Below are positions 17,151-25,945 of a DNA stretch of 64,000 nucleotides, piece by piece. Location of the stretch: contig NZ_SJSM01000012.1 of NCBI RefSeq assembly GCF_004331685.1, forward strand, positions 1-64,000. The letters run 5' to 3'. A program made the position numbers and the translations under genes. The DNA comes from Pedobacter hiemivivus. Its GTDB lineage: Bacteria; Bacteroidota; Bacteroidia; Sphingobacteriales; Sphingobacteriaceae. Under the pieces are notes generated by a model that saw nothing but the letters and a program-made list of their open reading frames with translations, did not search any database and was not told where the DNA came from. The stretch's first letter is position 1. Each line of letters opens with the position of its first letter.

Positions 17151-18212
17151 TTATTTAAACAGGCTGCCGGTTTTTGTATTTAGCAAGGCCTCAAGTGAAA
17201 TTTCTTCCTGCTTAATAAAGCCTTTTGAAGGAAGCGATCCATTGGCTACCATTTCAATTACAGCTACAAGACTTGCTGCGGTAGTCCAGGAAATTGCCCT
17301 CCAGCTTTGGCCATCAATATCAATAGGTTTGCATGACTTGTAAAACTCGTTGCGTTTTAATTCACCGTCTTTCCATCCTTCAGAAACGGCATAAATTAAC
17401 ACTACATCTTCTTCTACTACTGGTTTAGCATTTTTAAGTATGTTTTCCAGTTGTGCTTTATCATTTTTCATATGCAGCTCATGAATCAGGAAATTCATCA
17501 GGTAGCAATGCCCCGGATAACGGATCGTTTTATAATCCAGTTTATCTACTTTTCCATCATAAGTTTCGCACATGGTCCCCAGACCACCAGATGTATAGAA
17601 AGCCTCATAAGCAGCACCTTCTATATTGATGCTTTCCTTACCCTGTAAAGAGATAACCTGTTTGCGTTTGCCATCGTGTATAGCTTCTGCGTCGTTGATG
17701 TATTCGTTCACTACACCTGTGGCCGACCAGGTAAAAGAATAGCCCATTTCACCGTTAGGGTATTTAGGTAGTGCACCTACTCTCATTTCTATGGACCGGA
17801 TCTTTTCGAACTCCTTACTTAGGTGTGCACCGATTATTCCAATAATTCCGGGCGCAAGTCCGCATTGTGGTGCCATTACCGATGTAGCCGTTTCACTCAA
17901 ACCCCTGATATAGGTAGTTGTCTCTACATCCTCTGTCAGATCAAAATAATGACAACCTTGTTGTTGTGCGATAAGAGCAATGGTTTTATTTAAAAAATAG
18001 GGTAGGGCCGACACCACTGCGTCATGCTCGGAAATCAGTTTAGTCATCAATTCAACATCGGCCACATCACCAGTAATTACGTTAAACGGAAGGGTATATG
18101 GATAATGAGGCTTCGTTTTATCCATTCCGGTTACTTCGAACTGTTTGCTGAGCAGTACTCCAACCAGGGTGCCAACCTTACCTAGTCCGAGTGTTAATAC
18201 TTTTTTAATCAT
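17151..18212 (-). CDS. saccharopine dehydrogenase family protein
   Basis: About 353 aa with an N-terminal Rossmann fold (VLTLGLGKVGTLVGVLL) and a saccharopine-dehydrogenase C-terminal domain (MAPQCGLAPGIIGIIGAHL; SFTWSATGVVNEY; RYPGHCYLMNFLI). These enzymes split saccharopine to glutamate and aminoadipate semialdehyde, or run the reverse step. It is the first gene of the minus-strand operon, 7 bases before DUF1338. The ATG at 18212 is preferred because it opens directly on the dinucleotide-binding strand; an upstream ATG at 18242 would add ten residues. The enzyme that makes saccharopine from lysine is not separately visible here. Confidence 0.85.
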   Translation of the reverse strand: MIKKVLTLGLGKVGTLVGVLLSKQFEVTGMDKTKPHYPYTLPFNVITGDVADVELMTKLISEHDAVVSALPYFLNKTIALIAQQQGCHYFDLTEDVETTTYIRGLSETATSVMAPQCGLAPGIIGIIGAHLSKEFEKIRSIEMRVGALPKYPNGEMGYSFTWSATGVVNEYINDAEAIHDGKRKQVISLQGKESINIEGAAYEAFYTSGGLGTMCETYDGKVDKLDYKTIRYPGHCYLMNFLIHELHMKNDKAQLENILKNAKPVVEEDVVLIYAVSEGWKDGELKRNEFYKSCKPIDIDGQSWRAISWTTAASLVAVIEMVANGSLPSKGFIKQEEISLEALLNTKTGSLFK

Positions 18213-18252
18213 GTTTATATTTGGTTTGTCGTTTTTATTCAAATATCTCTAT

Positions 18253-18276
18253 ATTTATCATTAGTGAACGATATAT
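18253..18276. promoter_or_regulatory. candidate LysR-type operator
   Basis: An interrupted dyad, ATTTATC - 10 bases - GATATAT, lies in the short gap between the divergent LysR gene and the saccharopine dehydrogenase operon. Six of seven positions pair. Position and architecture fit a LysR binding site controlling both directions. This is a prediction from symmetry only. Confidence 0.45.
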
Positions 18277-18288
18277 ATTAATTAACTA

Positions 18289-19185
18289 ATGATAAGTATT
18301 GCTAATCAAATAGAGCTACGTCACCTCCATTATTTCAAGGTACTGGCTACTGAACTGCACTATCGTAAAGCTTCCGAGTTATTGTTTATTTCCCAGTCGG
18401 CTTTAAGTCAGCAGATCAAACAATTGGAGCAGATCCTTAAAGTTTCCCTCTTAGATCGGAGCAATAAAAAAGTCACTTTAACAGATGCCGGGATTATATT
18501 CTATCGGGACGTACAGCAGGTGCTGAATAAAGTAGAAAGTGCGGTTATCCATTTAAAATTATATAAGGAGGGGAATACCGGTCAAATAGGTATTGGCTTT
18601 GTGGCTTCGGCTATGGAATCCATATTGCCGGATTTGCTTAAAAAGTTCAATAGTGATTGTCCGAATATCAAATTTCAACTGGATGAATTGAGTAACAGTG
18701 AGCAGCTTGTGGCACTGCAAAATGAATCTCTAGACCTTGGTTTTATGCGGAGCAACACTGTCCCAGAGGGCTTTGCCAGTAAAAAGGTCTTTACAGAAAC
18801 CTTTTCTGTTGTACTTCCGGCGTATCATCCCATGGTTTCGGCGAAATTTAAGCATATGGGACAATTCAAGGACGAATCTTTTATCCTGTTTCCAAATGAG
18901 CAAAGTCAGTTTTATTATCAACAGATCATTAATCTGTGTGCCGATCAGGGATTTGTTCCAAAAGTAGCACATCGGTCTATTCATGCGCCTACTATTTTCC
19001 GACTGGTAGAAAATGGAATGGGACTTAGCATTATACCTACTTCATTGGCTTCAACGGATAACCCTAATATTAAATTTATAGAGCTGAAGGAGATACCTCA
19101 GCAAACAGCTTTGTATGCGGTCTGGAAAACTGACAGCAGCAATCCAGCGTTACCTTATTTATTGGAAATGCTTCCAAAAGGATAA
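18289..19185 (+). CDS. LysR-family transcriptional regulator, divergent to the lysine operon
   Basis: The 298-aa protein starts with the typical LysR helix-turn-helix (IELRHLHYFKVLATELHYRK, then ASELLFISQSALSQQIKQLE). A periplasmic-binding-protein-like effector domain follows (about 95-295; GQIGIGFVASAMESILPDLL). Divergent placement 76 bases from the operon start is the usual arrangement for a LysR activator of a catabolic operon. A lysine-pathway intermediate such as aminoadipate is the likely inducer, but the effector cannot be read from sequence. Confidence 0.9.
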   Translation: MISIANQIELRHLHYFKVLATELHYRKASELLFISQSALSQQIKQLEQILKVSLLDRSNKKVTLTDAGIIFYRDVQQVLNKVESAVIHLKLYKEGNTGQIGIGFVASAMESILPDLLKKFNSDCPNIKFQLDELSNSEQLVALQNESLDLGFMRSNTVPEGFASKKVFTETFSVVLPAYHPMVSAKFKHMGQFKDESFILFPNEQSQFYYQQIINLCADQGFVPKVAHRSIHAPTIFRLVENGMGLSIIPTSLASTDNPNIKFIELKEIPQQTALYAVWKTDSSNPALPYLLEMLPKG

Positions 19186-19211
19186 AACCAAGAGGGTATA
19201 GCAACATAGGA

Positions 19212-19248
19212 GGCATATTCCCGAGCAGTAAAGACCCGGGAATATGCC
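19212..19248. terminator. hairpin after the LysR gene
   Basis: Twelve-base arms (GGCATATTCCCG and CGGGAATATGCC) enclose a 13-base loop between the convergent LysR gene and the small basic protein gene. There is no T run, so termination may be weak or the hairpin may protect mRNA ends. Confidence 0.55.
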
Positions 19249-19274
19249 ATTAAATGGATTTGCATTTGAAAAGC

Positions 19275-19430
19275 TTACTTGAAAAGGATATGCGGTCTGC
19301 TGAGCGCGTTTTGCTGTTTTGGCTTTTCCTGTTCTTCCGTTGTTTTTTGAGCAGGTTGTCCGGCTGAATTTGAAATTCTGGCTGCTCTCTCCGGATCACT
19401 GTTTTGGGGCTTTTTTCCTTTCTTTTCCAT
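19275..19430 (-). CDS. small hydrophilic hypothetical protein, 51 aa
   Basis: The frame from ATG 19430 encodes a Lys/Gln/Pro-rich, presumably disordered protein (MEKKGKKPQNSDPERAA; TTEEQEKPKQQ). It has no domain, no signal peptide and no membrane helix. Small polar proteins of this type are common in Sphingobacteriaceae. A longer frame to 19484 exists, but its extra residues look non-coding. It ends close to the LysR hairpin. Confidence 0.45.
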   Translation of the reverse strand: MEKKGKKPQNSDPERAARISNSAGQPAQKTTEEQEKPKQQNALSRPHILFK

Positions 19431-19514
19431 GGGATGATCAGTTAAGTTAAAATAGAATGCCTTAGAAATAAATAAACAATCCATGGACAGCTTTGTTTAG
19501 CGCTATGGAGAATT

Positions 19515-20102
19515 ATGAAGATCGCGATCCTATCCAGATACGGGGAAATTCAGGAGACTCGTAGAGGGCTCGCAGGAGATCCAGAAGATCTGCACAGCCG
19601 GTATATTGAGGCTTTTATCAACGGTGTAGTCATTGGTTGTCTGTATTTGCCTAATGGCAATCCTTTTCCCGGACCGAAATTCGATTATAAGTTGAAATGG
19701 ATCAATAGGTTAACTGCCCATTCGGAAAAATTAAAGGGTTTTAATATGCCTGTTGCTTTAATAGGAGATTATAACATTATGCCTACTGAAATGGATACCT
19801 ATAAGCCGGAGAAATATGTCAATAATGCCCTTTTTCGTCCTGAGGCCAGGAAGCTTTTTCAGGCATTGATCGCTCAGGGCTGGACTGATGCTATTCGCAA
19901 ATTATATCCCCATGAGCGCATCTATACCTTCTGGGATTACCTGCGAAATGCTTATGGAAGAGATGCAGGCTTGAGGTTGGATCATTTCCTGTTGAATGCG
20001 GATCTGGCGGACCATCTTGACTCTGCTGGAGTAGACAAGCATGTGCGTGGCTGGGCGCATTCCAGTGACCATGCTCCGGTATGGATCAACATTAAAGTTT
20101 GA
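19515..20102 (+). pseudogene. exodeoxyribonuclease III lacking its N-terminal catalytic part
   Basis: 195 aa match the C-terminal three quarters of exonuclease III (EEP fold): RRGLAGDPEDLHSRYIEA, YLPNGNP, catalytic GDYNIMP, LDHFLLN and the SDHAPV catalytic His. Normal XthA is about 255-260 aa and begins with MKIATWNVNG, followed by an active-site Glu in the LQE motif. Here MKIA is followed immediately by ILSR, which in intact homologues lies about 65 residues later (GVAILSR). An in-frame deletion therefore removed the metal-binding Asn and Glu. The protein may still fold in part but should lack nuclease activity. Confidence 0.7.
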
Positions 20103-20135
20103 TCCATGGTGGATATGGCGATTGATTTTCCTGTT

Positions 20136-20570
20136 TTAGTTTTGGCTTTGCAGGTTCAGGATCTTTAGGGTGATGTGGTCTTTCAGGCCGTTGAAGAATT
20201 TTTTAAGGACGAGGCCGAAAACGGGGTCTGCGCCGGGTACCTGGGAAAATAAGGTCATGCAGGATTTTAGTTTGAGATCGTCGGGACTTCCGAATATTTT
20301 ATGGGCATCGCTGGTTTCCAACCCAAGTAGGACACGGCTCAGTAGGATCAATCTTGGGCCGAGCATGCGGTGCTCGAGGTATTCGGCTGCTTCATCCAGG
20401 TCCTGGATGGCGTAGCGTTTGGAGATCTCGGTATAGCCGAGCCCCTGGATTTGCGGGAAGATGTACCACATCCAGTGGCTTTGTTTTTTTCCGGCCTTTA
20501 GTTCATTCAATGCAGTCTGATACACTGATTTTTGTGCGGCGATGAATCTTTCCAGGTTATGACTTTTCAT
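20136..20570 (-). CDS. DUF1810 family protein
   Basis: The 144-aa protein carries the DUF1810 pattern: NLERFIAAQKSVYQTALNEL, KKQSHWMWYIFPQIQGLG, RYAIQDLDEAAEYLEHRMLG, and KLKSCMTLFSQV near the end. Function of the family is unknown; it is widespread, short, soluble and usually encoded alone. It converges with the truncated exonuclease gene. Length is normal and the gene looks intact. Confidence 0.9.
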   Translation of the reverse strand: MKSHNLERFIAAQKSVYQTALNELKAGKKQSHWMWYIFPQIQGLGYTEISKRYAIQDLDEAAEYLEHRMLGPRLILLSRVLLGLETSDAHKIFGSPDDLKLKSCMTLFSQVPGADPVFGLVLKKFFNGLKDHITLKILNLQSQN

Positions 20571-20621
20571 GGGGGCTGGGGTTTAGGGTATTTAAGCAAA
20601 GTTGTGCTGTACAAATATCGC

Positions 20622-21464
20622 TTAACTAACGGGTAATTGTGCTGTAGGGCTGTCCAAAAAATGCGGATCAAGTAAGGCAATACAGGTTGAAAATTTAAAT
20701 GCAATACCTTCTTCCAATAACCATACAAGCCGGCCTGTTTTGGGGGCAACAATTTCCACTGAAACTTTGTCAGTATTTACCTCGCAAATTACTTCATCTT
20801 TCATAACGATCTCATCTAATTCAATTCTCCAATGGCTAATGACAGCTTCAGATTGGCTGTAGGTTAATGAATCATCTTCGTTAAATAATACTTCTGAGCT
20901 AAGCGGAAACTTTTCTTTAGTAATGCTATATGTTGATAACAACGGGCGAAATTTTCGCCAGACAGGCTCTCCAAAGGGTGTGTCAATTTTCTGATATCCC
21001 TCAGCAATTTTTCTTGCTGACTCGGCTTGCTCGGCTTTCCATGCATTTTCTTTTTTTTGCTTTCTCGATACTTCCTGTTGATAAAAAAAAGTGGTGTCAC
21101 CGGTTAGAATATCTGCAGCATAGGTCATTAGATAATGAGCATAGCCGTAAAGTTGATCAATCTGATTGCCATCAACGACCAGTTCCGGTTTTCGTTCTCT
21201 TATGAGCTGTAGGATGCTATACAAGCAACTATCCTTGGTATTAACCCCAAATCGAACAGCAGTATTCATGCCCCAGTTAACTCCTTCCACCACGATTCGG
21301 ACTTTATTATTCGAAAACCTTAGCTGAAAAAGATTATCAGTATCTTTTAGGATCATATTTTCTTCCTGCAAACCGAAGCTGCTGCAGATACTAGCAAAGG
21401 CTTTTCGTGCTTCATCTTTGAAGTGGTCAAGCGCATCAGCATATAGTTTATAATATTCTTGCAT
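20622..21464 (-). CDS. unknown protein with C-terminal lipoyl/biotinyl-like domain
   Basis: The first 200 of 280 residues match no family I recognise (mixed alpha/beta; a Lys-rich helix at about 133-160). Residues about 205-267 look like a biotinyl/lipoyl hammerhead: DEIVMKDEVICEVNTDKVSV, then EIVAPKTGRLVWLLEEG and CIALLDP. The TDK motif with Lys233 sits at the hairpin where E2 proteins carry lipoate. No acyltransferase or carboxylase genes are adjacent. It may be an unmodified hammerhead used for binding, or a real lipoylation target. No signal peptide; cytoplasmic. Confidence 0.6.
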   Translation of the reverse strand: MQEYYKLYADALDHFKDEARKAFASICSSFGLQEENMILKDTDNLFQLRFSNNKVRIVVEGVNWGMNTAVRFGVNTKDSCLYSILQLIRERKPELVVDGNQIDQLYGYAHYLMTYAADILTGDTTFFYQQEVSRKQKKENAWKAEQAESARKIAEGYQKIDTPFGEPVWRKFRPLLSTYSITKEKFPLSSEVLFNEDDSLTYSQSEAVISHWRIELDEIVMKDEVICEVNTDKVSVEIVAPKTGRLVWLLEEGIAFKFSTCIALLDPHFLDSPTAQLPVS

Positions 21465-21600
21465 ACTTGTTGATTATCGAAGATAGAGATTATTTGCCAA
21501 TGGCTAGACAACGGGTTGAAAATGATAAAAAATACGGTTTTTCAGTTCGCTGCATTAAGAACTAATTAATCCCTAACCCTAAATATTACATCATAAAGTT

Positions 21601-22053
21601 CTATAAAATGAGATTTCTTTTAAAGGCACACCCCAGTTCAATAATAGAATCTGTTTTGGCAATACCGGAGATATTATCAATTTTTTCATAAAGCACCTTC
21701 CTCATGTGTTCATGATTTTTAGCAACGATCTTAATATATAGCGTATAATTACCCGTAATATAATAACACTCCGTAACTTCTGGGATTTTCTTTAGTTCTT
21801 CGATAATGCGATTTGAATCGTGATCTTTTTCCAGTGTTATTCCCGTAAAAGCACCCCAGTCATAACCAATCTTTTTTTCGTCTAAAACGGGTTTGATGCC
21901 TGTTAAAATGCCTTGCTCCGTCAACCTCGATATCCTTTGATGTACCATGGTATTGGATACACCCAGGGTCGTCGCAATCGCTGAATACGCCATTCGCCCA
22001 TCCTTTTCAAGTTCTTTCAAAATTTGAATATCAAAATCGTCAACACCATTCAT
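21601..22053 (-). CDS. Lrp/AsnC-family transcriptional regulator
   Basis: The 150-aa protein has an N-terminal winged HTH (DDFDIQILKELEKDGRMAYS, then VSNTMVHQRISRLTEQGI) and a RAM ligand domain (TECYYITGNYTLYIKIVAKN). It is divergent from ornithine aminotransferase and arginase, so it most likely senses arginine or ornithine, or a branched-chain amino acid, and controls that operon. A 15-base palindrome (22080-22094) lies 26 bases before its start and is a candidate autoregulatory site. Confidence 0.9.
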   Translation of the reverse strand: MNGVDDFDIQILKELEKDGRMAYSAIATTLGVSNTMVHQRISRLTEQGILTGIKPVLDEKKIGYDWGAFTGITLEKDHDSNRIIEELKKIPEVTECYYITGNYTLYIKIVAKNHEHMRKVLYEKIDNISGIAKTDSIIELGCAFKRNLIL

Positions 22054-22079
22054 GTTTTTTGTAGTTTAATGCACGATTC

Positions 22080-22094
22080 AAATATCGAATATTT
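22080..22094. promoter_or_regulatory. candidate Lrp/AsnC site
   Basis: Perfect palindrome AAATAT-CGA-ATATTT in the divergent gap between the Lrp gene and ornithine aminotransferase. A/T-rich 15-bp palindromes are the usual Lrp-family target. Predicted by symmetry and position. Confidence 0.4.
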
Positions 22095-22144
22095 TAAGTT
22101 AAATTCACTTTTTAAGCGTAGAAAATAAGTTAATAAAACTTTAT

Positions 22145-22177
22145 TTTGCGTGTTAATGTGAAATGTTGCTAACTTCG
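22145..22177 (+). promoter_or_regulatory. candidate Bacteroidota promoter for ornithine aminotransferase
   Basis: TTTG (22145-22148) and TAACTTCG (22170-22177) are 21 bases apart, fitting the -33 TTTG / -7 TAnnTTTG pattern with one mismatch. The start codon follows 23 bases later. Confidence 0.45.
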
Positions 22178-22200
22178 CTTCAGCTGACAAGTATTCGACA

Positions 22201-23460
22201 ATGGAAAATTTAATAGAAAAAAGCACTACTGAAATGTTAATCGCCAAGGAAGATAAGTATGGTGCGCACAATTATCATCCGCTACCAGTTGTATTAACCA
22301 GGGGAAAAGGCGTTTACGTGTGGGATGTAGAGGAAATGAAATATTTCGATTTCCTATCAGCCTATTCAGCTGTAAATCAGGGACACTGTCATCCTCGAAT
22401 TATTGATGCCCTGAAAGACCAGGCAGAGCAACTCACGTTGACTTCAAGAGCCTTTTACAGCGATAAATTGGGGGACTTCGAAGAGTTTGTCTGTAACTTA
22501 TTCGGTTATGATAAGGCACTGATTATGAATTCTGGCGTTGAGGCTGTGGAAACAGCCATGAAGCTTTGTCGGAAATGGGCATACCAGATCAAAGGAATCC
22601 CAGCAAATCAGGCTAAAATTGTTTTTGCCGATGGGAATTTCCATGGCAGGACCATTTCAGTGATCTCAGCCTCTAACGATGAAAGTGCAAGAAAAGATTT
22701 TGGACCATTCGTATCTGGGATAACACATGTTCCCTATAATGATGTAGATGCTTTTGAAGCATTGTTGAAAACTGATAAAAATATTGCTGGTTTTATTGTC
22801 GAACCGATACAAGGAGAAGCTGGTGTTGTTGTGCCCGATAGTGATTATCTAAAACGCATTAAAGCACTTTGTCAGACCTACAACGTACTCTTTATTGCAG
22901 ATGAAATCCAAACGGGAATTGCCCGCACCGGAAGTATGTTGGCTTCATACGATATCAATACGGAGGAAAAAAGCGGCCAACCTGATATTTTAATACTGGG
23001 GAAAGCCATCTCAGGAGGTGTGTTGCCTGTTTCAGCCGTTTTGGCCAATGACGAGATTATGCTGACCATCAAACCTGGCGAGCATGGTTCAACCTATGGC
23101 GGAAATCCATTAGCTTGCGCCGTGGCAAAGGAAGCTTTGCAGGTAGTCATTGATGAAAACTTAGCTGAAAATGCCTATAAACTTGGCGAACAATTCCGGT
23201 CCGGGCTTGAAGCCATTGCTAAAAAAACAGATTTAATTCAATTGGTGAGAGGAAAGGGGCTGCTCAACGCAATCGTAATCAATAGCAGCGAAGAATCTGA
23301 CATGGCCTGGGACATTTGTATGAAATTTAAAGAGAATGGTTTACTGGCCAAACCTACCCATGGCAATAAAATCCGCTTCGCTCCTCCGCTGGTGATCACA
23401 GCAGCACAAATTACTGAAAGTCTGGCCATCATCGAAAAATCTTTACTAGACTTTGCTTAG
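22201..23460 (+). CDS. rocD: ornithine aminotransferase
   Basis: This 419-aa class III PLP aminotransferase matches ornithine:2-oxo-acid transaminase: [58 protein letters not shown], and the PLP Lys in [17 protein letters not shown], with [14 protein letters not shown] near the phosphate. It transfers the delta-amino group of ornithine to 2-oxoglutarate, giving glutamate semialdehyde. Arginase begins 6 bases downstream, so the two form an arginine-to-glutamate operon under the divergent Lrp regulator. Confidence 0.93.
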   Translation: MENLIEKSTTEMLIAKEDKYGAHNYHPLPVVLTRGKGVYVWDVEEMKYFDFLSAYSAVNQGHCHPRIIDALKDQAEQLTLTSRAFYSDKLGDFEEFVCNLFGYDKALIMNSGVEAVETAMKLCRKWAYQIKGIPANQAKIVFADGNFHGRTISVISASNDESARKDFGPFVSGITHVPYNDVDAFEALLKTDKNIAGFIVEPIQGEAGVVVPDSDYLKRIKALCQTYNVLFIADEIQTGIARTGSMLASYDINTEEKSGQPDILILGKAISGGVLPVSAVLANDEIMLTIKPGEHGSTYGGNPLACAVAKEALQVVIDENLAENAYKLGEQFRSGLEAIAKKTDLIQLVRGKGLLNAIVINSSEESDMAWDICMKFKENGLLAKPTHGNKIRFAPPLVITAAQITESLAIIEKSLLDFA

Positions 23461-23466
23461 AAATTT

Positions 23467-24444
23467 ATGAAGAGACCGATCAGGCTCATAAAAAACAGAT
23501 CTGATATTGGGGCAGGAACCCGGGGATCTGATATGGGGATAGATGCCATTGAAATTGCGGCCATCAACAAAGGGAGCGAATACTTTAACAATTTTCCTTT
23601 TGTGGATGTAGAAACACATAATGAAACGATCTATAACAAAGACCGGAATTCTTTTGCCAAAAGAATTGAGCATGTATTACAGCAGTGCTCCCGCGTGGCC
23701 AAAACGGTTGAAAATACTTTGCTGGATAATTACTTTCCATTGGTGCTTTCAGGCGATCATTCCTCCGCTTTGGGGACCATTAGCGGAATCAAAACTGCAT
23801 ATCCTGATAAAACCCTTGGTGTAATCTGGATAGATGCACATGCCGATTTGCACTCGCCTTATACTTCTCCTTCGGGAAACATACATGGAATGCCGCTTGC
23901 TGCTGCTTTGGCTAACGATAATTTAGGCTGCCAGGTTAATCAGGTTGAGGGAGAGACCTTATCTTTCTGGGATAAATTAAAAACAATCGGAACCACTCAG
24001 TACAAACTGAAACCAGAACATTTAATCTATTTTGGAGTTCGAGATACGGAAGAAGCTGAAGATCTTCAAATCCAGAATTTGGAGATTAAAAACTATAAGG
24101 TAGAAGAAGTACGTTTCAGAGGATTAGAAATCTGTGTGCATGAAGCACTGGAAAAATTATCAGATTGTGATTTGATCTATGTTTCGTTTGATGTGGACAG
24201 TATGGATTGCGATCTGATCTCTCATGGAACCGGAACCCCCGTTTCAAAAGGATTTGACCAGCATGAAATTGTTGCTATTGTAAAAAAAATCATTGTCTCT
24301 CAAAAAGTGATATGCTTTGAAGTAGTCGAGGTCAATCCATTGCTGGATAACAAAGGAAATAAAATGGCTGAAACTGCTTTTGAAGTATTGGAACAGGTAA
24401 CTCCGTGTTTAGAATCTTATCTAATTTGCGGAATCAATATTTAA
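23467..24444 (+). CDS. arginase
   Basis: The 325-aa ureohydrolase has all the manganese-binding motifs: SGDHSSALG, WIDAHADLHSP, and SFDVDSMDCDLISHGTGTP. Met between the two Asp residues replaces the usual Leu/Pro, but the acids are kept. It hydrolyses arginine to ornithine and urea, feeding the aminotransferase just upstream. Agmatinase is the alternative within the family; pairing with ornithine aminotransferase argues for arginase. No urease genes are visible. Confidence 0.88.
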   Translation: MKRPIRLIKNRSDIGAGTRGSDMGIDAIEIAAINKGSEYFNNFPFVDVETHNETIYNKDRNSFAKRIEHVLQQCSRVAKTVENTLLDNYFPLVLSGDHSSALGTISGIKTAYPDKTLGVIWIDAHADLHSPYTSPSGNIHGMPLAAALANDNLGCQVNQVEGETLSFWDKLKTIGTTQYKLKPEHLIYFGVRDTEEAEDLQIQNLEIKNYKVEEVRFRGLEICVHEALEKLSDCDLIYVSFDVDSMDCDLISHGTGTPVSKGFDQHEIVAIVKKIIVSQKVICFEVVEVNPLLDNKGNKMAETAFEVLEQVTPCLESYLICGINI

Positions 24445-24633
24445 TGCTACTTTAGCGTCTGTAAAATACATATGGTAAATATTCTAAAAAATATCATCAA
24501 CAGACCATCTTAATTCAGGCCATTCCTGAATCTTCCCGTATTTACGTCATTACGAAAACACTTCACGTTTAATTCAATTACATCCCTCGGCATAAGCATG
24601 TGGTGTAATTTATATTTGATTAATCTTTTAAAA

Positions 24634-25920
24634 ATGATTTTTGAAAATAATCTGGCATATGCCCGGCAGTTGGATCGGCAGGATCCACTCTCTGAACTTA
24701 GAAATGAGTTTTTATTTCCACAACAAAAAGGAAAACCTTTCATTTACCTCTGCGGTAATTCACTCGGCCTGCAGCCTAAAACGGCCAGACAGCACATTGA
24801 TGAGCAACTGGGAAACTGGCATAACCTGGCTGTCGAAGGCTGGTTTGAAGGCGAGAAACCTTGGATGTTTTACCATAAGGCACTCAAAGAACTGATGGCG
24901 CCTCTTGTTGGTGCTAATCCAAAAGAAGTTTGCCCAATGAATACACTTACCGTGAATCTTCATTTGTTGATGGTTAGTTTTTATCGCCCATCAGGTAAGC
25001 GGTTTAAAATTATAATGGAATCAGGAGCTTTCCCTTCCGATCAATATGCGATGGAAAGTCAGGTCCGCTTTCATGGCTATGACCCTAAAGAGGCCATTAT
25101 TGAAGTGGCGCCGAGAACAGGCGAGCATACGCTACGTACAGCAGATATCCTTACTGCCATAGCTGATCAGGGAGATGAAATTGCCCTTGTACTATTTGGT
25201 GGTGTCAATTATTTTACCGGCCAGTGGTACGATATGCCGGCGATTACGAAAGCTGGACATGCGGCAGGAGCAATCGTAGGCTTCGACCTTGCTCATGCTG
25301 CAGGTAATGTACCGTTACAATTACACGATTGGGATATCGATTTCGCCTGCTGGTGTTCCTATAAATACCAAAACTCTGGTCCGGGTGGAATCAGTGGCAT
25401 CTTCGTTCATGAAAAACATTTTCAGGACAAAACTATCAACCGCTTTGCCGGATGGTGGGGGTATCAGGAGCAGGAACGTTTCAAAATGGCAAAAGGTTTC
25501 GTCCCCGAGGCGGGGGCGGACGGCTGGCAGGTGAGCTGTACACAGGTGATCCCCATGTCGCTGTATTATGCTTCGCTACGCATTTTCGAAAAGGCGGGAT
25601 TCATTGAGCCACTTCGTGAGAAAAGTGAAAAACTAACGGCTTACCTTTTTTATGTGATCGACCAGGTGAATCGCAGTTTAGGTGAAGAACAATATCAGAT
25701 CATCACACCTGCTACAGCAGCCGACAGGGGTGCCCAGGTTTCTATCATTGCCAAACACAAACCTAAAGAAATCTTCAATGCGCTGATGGCCAATAATATT
25801 TTGGGCGACTGGCGTGAACCGAATGTCATCCGCTTAACTCCGGTCCCATTATACAACAATTTTGAAGATGTATTTATCACCGGTGAACAGCTGATGAAAA
25901 TCAGTAAAGAATTGCTGTAA
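24634..25920 (+). CDS. kynU: kynureninase
   Basis: About 428 aa of a PLP enzyme of the KynU family: YLCGNSLGLQPKTAR, ESGAFPSDQYAMESQ, GFDLAHAAGNVPLQLHDWD, and the Schiff-base Lys in CWCSYKYQNSGPGG. It splits kynurenine to anthranilate and alanine (or 3-hydroxykynurenine likewise). The ATG at 24634 is chosen because homologues begin with a short (M)FEN-NLAYARQLD stretch; the ATG at 24598 would add twelve unconserved residues. It is followed by tryptophan dioxygenase at a 25-base gap. Neither kynurenine formamidase nor kynurenine 3-monooxygenase is here. Confidence 0.92.
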   Translation: MIFENNLAYARQLDRQDPLSELRNEFLFPQQKGKPFIYLCGNSLGLQPKTARQHIDEQLGNWHNLAVEGWFEGEKPWMFYHKALKELMAPLVGANPKEVCPMNTLTVNLHLLMVSFYRPSGKRFKIIMESGAFPSDQYAMESQVRFHGYDPKEAIIEVAPRTGEHTLRTADILTAIADQGDEIALVLFGGVNYFTGQWYDMPAITKAGHAAGAIVGFDLAHAAGNVPLQLHDWDIDFACWCSYKYQNSGPGGISGIFVHEKHFQDKTINRFAGWWGYQEQERFKMAKGFVPEAGADGWQVSCTQVIPMSLYYASLRIFEKAGFIEPLREKSEKLTAYLFYVIDQVNRSLGEEQYQIITPATAADRGAQVSIIAKHKPKEIFNALMANNILGDWREPNVIRLTPVPLYNNFEDVFITGEQLMKISKELL

Positions 25921-25945
25921 ACCAGAATTGAATAAAATTAATTTA

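Noticed and set aside
22050-22271. 73-codon minus-strand frame in the Lrp/rocD gap
   Set aside because: It covers the promoter region and the rocD start, has no domain, and the regulatory signals explain the DNA better.
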